Part shown: in pieces, positions 6,650-10,082 of the stretch
Numbering within the stretch: the stretch's first letter is position 1
Layout: every line of letters begins with the position of its first letter
Notes under the pieces: generated by a model
What the model was told of the DNA's origin: nothing
The model's input: only the letters and a program-made list of their open reading frames with translations
Databases searched by the model: none
Translations under genes and position numbers: made by a program
Assembly (NCBI GenBank): GCA_042088665.1
Contig: JBELMB010000184.1
Location: forward strand, 1 to 10,082
DNA length: 10,082 bases
Direction: 5' to 3'
From: JBELMB01 sp042088665
GTDB taxonomy: Bacteria > Pseudomonadota > Alphaproteobacteria > Rhodobacterales > Rhodobacteraceae

Positions 6650-7248
6650 TGGGGCGGCGACTGGATCTGCGCTGGGATGAATGGACCCCCGGCCTCGACA
6701 CCGACGAGATGACCCTCGCGGACGTGCTGGCGACCATGCCCGCCTCCGACGCCAGCGAGGTGCCGGACATCATCAAGAAGTACGAGAACCCCGAAAGCCC
6801 CGACGCCTTGCCCGGTGCGATCTCGCTCGCGCGGCACGATTGCATCCACGTTCTGTTGGGGCGGGGGCTGCACGTTCAGGACGAGGCATTCGTGATCGGG
6901 GCCACCATGGGGGCCGCGTCTGACATCAGCAACGAGACGGTGGACACCTTCATCCGGGTCTCGACGCAGGCGTACCCGAAACACTGGCGGTTCGAAGAGG
7001 ATCACATCTTTTCCTACCGGCTGGGTGTGGGTTTCGCCGTGGACAACCTGTCCAACAAGGACCTGCACCTGATCCCCATGGAAGAAGAGCCCTGGCAATC
7101 GATGACCGTGGCCGAAGCACGCAAGGCCCTTGGGATCTCCAAGCACGAGCTGCGCGCCTATTTCCGCAAGGCGAACCTGCTGGTGCCGGGAACCAAAGCG
7201 AGCTTGCGGCTCGACACGGATGCGCAACGCAAGGACGGCGCGATCTGA
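6649..7248 (+). CDS. Coq4-like protein with HDxxH-x11-E metal motif
   Basis: A 199-aa protein with no signal peptide or membrane helix. H63-D64-x-x-H67 followed by E79 gives exactly the spacing HDxxH-x11-E, the zinc-binding motif of the ubiquinone-biosynthesis protein Coq4, and the surrounding HDCIHVLLGRG resembles the HD-LHTLLG stretch of Coq4. The C-terminal PWQSMTVAEARKALGI (149-163) also resembles Coq4's W-...-lR--lGI ending. The rest (KHWRFEEDHIFSYRLGVGFAVDNL, 111-133) is compatible with the same alpha-helical fold. Whether it works in quinone biosynthesis is unknown: its neighbours are envelope proteins, not ubi genes. The last helices, KALGISKHELRAYFRKANLL (159-178), also look a little like a helix-turn-helix, but the Coq4 reading explains them. 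It is the last gene of the cluster. Confidence 0.85.
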   Translation: MGRRLDLRWDEWTPGLDTDEMTLADVLATMPASDASEVPDIIKKYENPESPDALPGAISLARHDCIHVLLGRGLHVQDEAFVIGATMGAASDISNETVDTFIRVSTQAYPKHWRFEEDHIFSYRLGVGFAVDNLSNKDLHLIPMEEEPWQSMTVAEARKALGISKHELRAYFRKANLLVPGTKASLRLDTDAQRKDGAI

Positions 7249-7286
7249 AGGCAGGCGCCCTTTGGACGGCCTTGCAGAGTGACGGT

Positions 7287-7344
7287 CCCGCAACGGATGG
7301 GCAAAGGCGCGCCCCTTGTCGGTCAGGGCCCACGAGGTTGCGGG
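7287..7344. repeat. Nested inverted repeat (three-tier stem) in the intergenic region
   Basis: The 290-base stretch 7249-7538 holds no gene I can support. Within it CCCGCAAC (7287-7294) is a perfect inverted match to GTTGCGGG (7337-7344). Inside that, TGGGC (7298-7302) pairs with GCCCA (7328-7332), and AAGG (7304-7307) pairs with CCTT (7314-7317). The pairs nest in order, giving one long interrupted hairpin on either strand. It could be a processed 3' end of the upstream cluster mRNA, a small RNA or a repeat element. A second, longer-range arm pair TTGCCCGG (7434-7441) / CCGGGCAA (7464-7471) follows further on. Confidence 0.45.
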
Positions 7345-7500
7345 CACTGCGTGATCGAGGCAGCGGGTCAGGACAGTTTTGTCACCGGCCAACCGTCTGT
7401 TCAGCGACACCCTTGTCTTTGCGCGGGGTGCTCTTGCCCGGTCAGTTGGCACGTGACGCAAGGCCGGGCAAAGCGCCAGCGATGGACACCAGCCACGATC

Positions 7501-7520
7501 GCGCGCCCGGGCAGGCGCGC
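7501..7520 (-). terminator. Possible hairpin terminator of ychF
   Basis: GCGCGCC (7501-7507) and GGCGCGC (7514-7520) form a perfect 7-bp, all-G/C stem around a 6-base loop, starting 18 bases beyond the ychF stop on the - strand. No T-run follows on that strand, so this is not a textbook intrinsic terminator. It may work with Rho or serve as a 3' stabilising stem. Because the + strand cluster converges on ychF here, the stem could also serve transcripts from the other side. Confidence 0.4.
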
Positions 7521-7538
7521 AAGATACCGGGAACGCCC

Positions 7539-8636
7539 TCAGGTGTTGAAGAGGAAATGCAGCACGTCGCCGTCCTGCACCACGTAGGCCTTGCCTTCGG
7601 CGCGCATCTTGCCGTTCTCCTTGGCAGCCGTTTCACCGCCGACGGCGATGTAGTCGTCATAGGCAATCGTCTCGGCCCGGATAAAGCCCTTTTCGAAATC
7701 GCCATGGATCACGCCCGCGGCCTGCGGTGCGCCCGTGCCGCGCTTGATCGTCCAGGCGCGCGCCTCCTTTGGACCCACCGTGAAATAGGTCTGCAGATCC
7801 AGCAGCGCGTAGCCCGCCTTGATCAACCGGTCGAGACCGGCCTCCTCAAGCCCCAGCTCCTCGAGAAACTCGCCGGCTTCTTCTGCGTCCAGCTGGCTGA
7901 TTTCTTCCTCGATCTTGGCAGAGATCACGACATGGGAATTGCCCTGCTCCGCCGCCATGTCCGCCACCCGGGCTGAAAGCGCGTTGCCATCTGCCGCTTC
8001 GCCCTCATCGACGTTACAGACATAGAGGACGGGCTTGGCCGTCAAAAGCTGCAGCATCCGCCAGGCCTTTGCGTCTTCGGCGTCGACCTCTACGGTGCGC
8101 GCGGGCTGCCCTTCTTCGAGCACGGCCATCGCCAGCTTCATCAGGCGTTCCTGCTGGACCGCCTCCTTGTCGCCGCCGCGCACCTTGCGCACAATGTTCT
8201 GAAGACGCTTCTCGAGGCTCTCCATATCGGCGATGATCAGCTCTGTCTCGATGGTTTCCGCATCGGCGACCGGGTCCACGCGGCCATCCACATGGGTCAC
8301 GTCGTCATCTTCGAAACACCGCAGAACATGTGCGATGGCGTCCACTTCGCGGATATTGGCGAGAAACTGGTTGCCAAGTCCCTCCCCCTTGGAGGCGCCC
8401 TTCACCAGTCCCGCGATGTCCACAAAGGTCATGCGCGTCGGGATCACATTGGCCGAACTGGCCAGAACCGCCAGCTTGTCGAGCCGCGGATCGGGCACCG
8501 CCACATCGCCCACGTTGGGTTCGATGGTGCAGAACGGAAAGTTCGCCGCCTGCGCCGCGGCGGTTTTGGTCAGCGCGTTGAACAGCGTCGACTTGCCCAC
8601 GTTGGGCAGCCCCACGATTCCCATCCGAAAGCCCAT
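7539..8636 (-). CDS. ychF: Redox-regulated ATPase YchF (OLA1/YchF subfamily)
   Basis: A 365-aa cytoplasmic P-loop ATPase of the Obg-related YchF/OLA1 subfamily, which binds ATP in preference to GTP, associates with ribosomes and takes part in translation and stress control. The P-loop GLPNVGKST is at residues 9-17, the switch-II motif DIAGLVKGASKGEGLGNQFL at 73-92, and the altered base-specificity motif N208-V-D-E211 (NxxE instead of NKxD), which marks ATP preference in this subfamily. A helical hairpin region (about 125-200) and a C-terminal TGS domain (about 280-364, LQTYFTVGPKEARAWTI... to DVLHFLFNT) complete it. Length is as usual for the family. The start is supported by AAGGAG (8643-8648 in + coordinates) 6 bases upstream. 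It is convergent with the five-gene cluster and followed by a GC-rich stem. Confidence 0.98.
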   Translation of the reverse strand: MGFRMGIVGLPNVGKSTLFNALTKTAAAQAANFPFCTIEPNVGDVAVPDPRLDKLAVLASSANVIPTRMTFVDIAGLVKGASKGEGLGNQFLANIREVDAIAHVLRCFEDDDVTHVDGRVDPVADAETIETELIIADMESLEKRLQNIVRKVRGGDKEAVQQERLMKLAMAVLEEGQPARTVEVDAEDAKAWRMLQLLTAKPVLYVCNVDEGEAADGNALSARVADMAAEQGNSHVVISAKIEEEISQLDAEEAGEFLEELGLEEAGLDRLIKAGYALLDLQTYFTVGPKEARAWTIKRGTGAPQAAGVIHGDFEKGFIRAETIAYDDYIAVGGETAAKENGKMRAEGKAYVVQDGDVLHFLFNT

Positions 8637-8662
8637 GACTTGCTCCTTGTTCCGCCTGTTTT

Positions 8663-8678
8663 GCCTGCCAAGGCAGGC
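8663..8678. promoter_or_regulatory. Inverted repeat in the ychF leader
   Basis: GCCTGCC (8663-8669) and GGCAGGC (8672-8678) are perfect inverted arms separated by AA, lying 14 bases upstream of the ychF ribosome site. The 2-base centre suits a dimeric DNA-binding protein site (operator) better than an RNA hairpin, though a slightly frayed hairpin near the ribosome site is possible. No known regulator's consensus was recognised. Confidence 0.35.
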
Positions 8679-8708
8679 CGCCAGCCACCGGTCCGCGGCG
8701 ACGCGCTG

Positions 8709-8737
8709 CTTCTATGCGGGGCGCGTCAGGGACGCAA
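8709..8737 (-). promoter_or_regulatory. Candidate ychF promoter
   Basis: On the - strand, TTGCGT (8732-8737) and TAGAAG (8709-8714) are separated by 17 bases, upstream of the leader inverted repeat. The match to sigma-70-type boxes is moderate (TTG of TTGACA; 4 of 6 in the -10), so this is only a candidate. The rest of 8637-8817 shows no gene. Confidence 0.25.
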
Positions 8738-8817
8738 GGCATTGCTCGGCCCATCGCGAAAGGCCCCGGATCAAACCGTCCCGCTTGCGCGGATCGCATC
8801 TGCGCCGCCCCACCAGC

Positions 8818-8846
8818 AAAAAAGGCGCCTTTTGCAAGACGCCTTT
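8818..8846 (-). terminator. Intrinsic terminator of the DUF805 gene
   Basis: On the - strand, AAAGGCG (8846-8840) pairs with CGCCTTT (8827-8821) around a 12-base loop, and the transcript continues into a run of six T in total (complement of 8818-8823). It starts 27 bases after the DUF805 stop. The core AAAAGGCGCCTTTT is itself a palindrome, so alternative pairing is possible. This is the best intrinsic terminator in the window. Confidence 0.75.
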
Positions 8847-8872
8847 CCATCAGTCTGTCTGGACGAGACGCA

Positions 8873-9250
8873 TTAGCCCCATTGGTTGGGGCCATCCGGC
8901 TCCTTGGCCCAGAAGACAAGCAGAACGATAAACCCGATCACCGGCACGAACATCAGCAGATACCACCAGCCGGTCTTGCCAGTGTCGTGCAAGCGGCGGA
9001 TCGCGATCGCGATCCCCGGGACCAGCGTTGCCAAGGTCCAGATCAGGTTCAGCACGGGCACGCCGGTGACCATGTCGATGATCACGGTGACCACGGACAC
9101 CAGAAACACCGCCAACATCGCCCACCAGAATTCACCGCGGTTCGACCGACCCTGAAAGTCGATGTACCCCTGAAAAAACTTCGGAAGCGCCTCGCCCATT
9201 CCGACCTTTGCGCGGTAATCGCGCCCACCAGCGTATGTGTCTGCGTTCAT
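8873..9250 (-). CDS. DUF805 family inner-membrane protein
   Basis: A 125-aa inner-membrane protein of the DUF805 family (relatives of E. coli YhaH/YhaI), whose function is not established. After a soluble N-terminus come the family motif YIDFQGRSNRGEFWW (29-43), hydrophobic helices at about 41-61, 65-84 and 96-115, and the second family motif RRLHDTGKTGWW (85-96). A charged tail KEPDGPNQWG ends it. The ATG at 9248-9250 (- strand) is chosen over open codons upstream because AAGGA lies 8 bases before it and the N-terminus then has the family length. The gene seems monocistronic, with its own candidate promoter (9324-9352) and an intrinsic terminator downstream. Confidence 0.92.
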   Translation of the reverse strand: MNADTYAGGRDYRAKVGMGEALPKFFQGYIDFQGRSNRGEFWWAMLAVFLVSVVTVIIDMVTGVPVLNLIWTLATLVPGIAIAIRRLHDTGKTGWWYLLMFVPVIGFIVLLVFWAKEPDGPNQWG

Positions 9251-9323
9251 AATGATGTTCCTTGAATATCGTTCTCTTGAATGTGGGACGAGCAGCTTCG
9301 CCAGGCACGCAGGCCCTGCCGTC

Positions 9324-9352
9324 ATTAACCACTTTAGTCGCGATCAGATCAA
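9324..9352 (-). promoter_or_regulatory. Candidate promoter of the DUF805 gene
   Basis: On the - strand TTGATC (9347-9352) and GTTAAT (9324-9329) stand 17 bases apart, each matching 4 of 6 positions of the sigma-70 boxes, about 75 bases upstream of the start codon. Just downstream, where transcription would begin, is the odd palindrome GCAGG-N-CCTGC (9309-9319), which might be an operator or a stem in the leader. Both are sequence inferences. Confidence 0.45.
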
Positions 9353-9369
9353 CGCAAATCTCGGGTATT

Positions 9370-10082
9370 TCAAGCCACGCCGGGGTTGGCATCGCGCACC
9401 ATCGATGCACCGAGGCGCCAGAACCGCCACATCAAGAGCCCCGCCGCCACCGCGAGGCCCAGCACCAGCCCAAGCCAGATCCCCGAGCCACCAAAGCCCA
9501 GCGCAAAGCCCAGAATGTAGGCCGATGGGATGCCGACACCCCAATAGGCCAGCGCCGCCATCAGCATTGGCACGCGGGTGTCATGCAACCCGCGCAGCAG
9601 GCCAAGGTGAACGACCTGCAAGCCATCCATCAACTGGAACAGCGCCGCCATCAGCAACAGCACGCGCCCCATCTCCATGATCGCATCGCGCATTGGCTCG
9701 TCCGGGTTGATGAACACGCTCAGCAGCAGCGTCGGCGCAGCCAGAAAGGCCACCATCGACAGGACGCCAGCGGCCACGCTCAGCGCCCCGATCACATGCG
9801 CCCCGCGTTGCAGGGAGACCGCGTCGCCATGGCCCAGCGCAGATCCCGCCCGCACGGTCGCCGCGTTGGCCAGACCAAGATGCACCATGAAAGTCGCCGA
9901 GGCGCACTGGATCGCCACCGCATGTGCCGCCAGCGGCACCGTGCCAAGCCAGCCCATCATCAGGGCCGCCCCGGCAAACAGCGCGACTTCGGCCAGCGTG
10001 GTCAGACCAATCGGCCAGCCAAGATGAAAGACCCGCGCGAACATCTCCCAATCCGGCTTCCAGAAGCGCACAAAGAGCGCAT
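9370..10082 (-). CDS. MATE family efflux transporter (C-terminal half, 5' end outside the window)
   Basis: The last 237 residues of a multidrug and toxic compound extrusion (MATE/NorM-type) exporter, an inner-membrane antiporter driven by Na+ or H+. The frame stays open to the window edge through ALFVRFWKPDWE, so a GTG at 10069-10071 is not the true start. Visible family features of the C-terminal lobe are F-LGWPIGLTTLAEVALF, MMGWLGTVPLAAHAVAIQCASATFMVHLGLANAATVRAGSALGHGD, and later helices with F-LMDGLQVVHLGLLRGLHDTRVPM, then YWGVGIPSAYILGFALGFGGSGIWLGLVLG. Six hydrophobic helices fit TM7-TM12. Full MATE proteins are about 450-460 aa, so roughly half is missing by truncation at the window edge. 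No terminator is obvious in the 119 bases before the DUF805 start. The exported substrate is unknown. Confidence 0.94.
   Translation of the reverse strand, partial: ALFVRFWKPDWEMFARVFHLGWPIGLTTLAEVALFAGAALMMGWLGTVPLAAHAVAIQCASATFMVHLGLANAATVRAGSALGHGDAVSLQRGAHVIGALSVAAGVLSMVAFLAAPTLLLSVFINPDEPMRDAIMEMGRVLLLMAALFQLMDGLQVVHLGLLRGLHDTRVPMLMAALAYWGVGIPSAYILGFALGFGGSGIWLGLVLGLAVAAGLLMWRFWRLGASMVRDANPGVA

Noticed and set aside
7117..7185. Helix-turn-helix at the C-terminus of the Coq4-like protein
   Set aside because: The LGISKHELRAYFRK stretch is suggestive, but the same segment aligns with the usual Coq4 ending, and a DNA-binding role is not otherwise supported.
7272..7976. Open frames on the + strand covering the 7249-7538 gap and running into ychF antisense
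   Set aside because: Translation is low-complexity, lacks a convincing ribosome site and domain, and most of it is antisense to ychF.

Overview
The window is GC-rich and gene-dense, with short Shine-Dalgarno sites, many ATGA, GTGA or TGATG start/stop overlaps, and protein families typical of Alphaproteobacteria. A member of the Rhodobacterales (Roseobacter/Rhodobacter-like) is the best guess. That is inferred from overall style and protein likeness, not from a marker gene.

Layout: (1) Bases 1-2930, + strand, hold the 3' part of a peptide/nickel-type (Dpp/Opp family) ABC importer operon. It has the C-terminal end of the first permease, the complete second permease, a previously uncalled 40-codon ORF, and a double-headed ATPase that fuses the DppD- and DppF-type subunits. 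The substrate-binding protein must lie outside the window. (2) Bases 3070-7248, + strand, hold a compact five-gene cluster, probably one operon, acting at the cell envelope. It encodes a membrane-anchored OmpA-like domain protein, a two-TM helical protein resembling the XpaC family, a secreted solute-binding-protein/OmpA fusion, a membrane-anchored von Willebrand A (VWA) protein with an intact MIDAS, and a cytoplasmic protein carrying the HDxxH-x11-E metal motif and C-terminal signature of Coq4. (3) Bases 7249-7538 hold no gene but several inverted repeats. (4) On the - strand lie ychF (7539-8636), a DUF805 membrane protein (8873-9250) with its own promoter and terminator, and the C-terminal half of a MATE-family exporter (9370-10082, truncated by the window edge).

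How it fits together: region 1 is an ordinary ATP-driven solute importer. Region 2 is the most unusual part. Two proteins carry peptidoglycan-binding-type OmpA domains, one of them fused to a solute-binding fold with no transporter next to it. Beside them are an XpaC-like membrane protein, a VWA metal-dependent adhesion module and a Coq4-like protein. XpaC and VWA proteins often accompany TelA-type toxic-anion-resistance genes, so a cell-envelope stress or surveillance role is a reasonable hypothesis, but no function can be read directly from the sequence. Region 4 is housekeeping (YchF) plus membrane genes that look unrelated.
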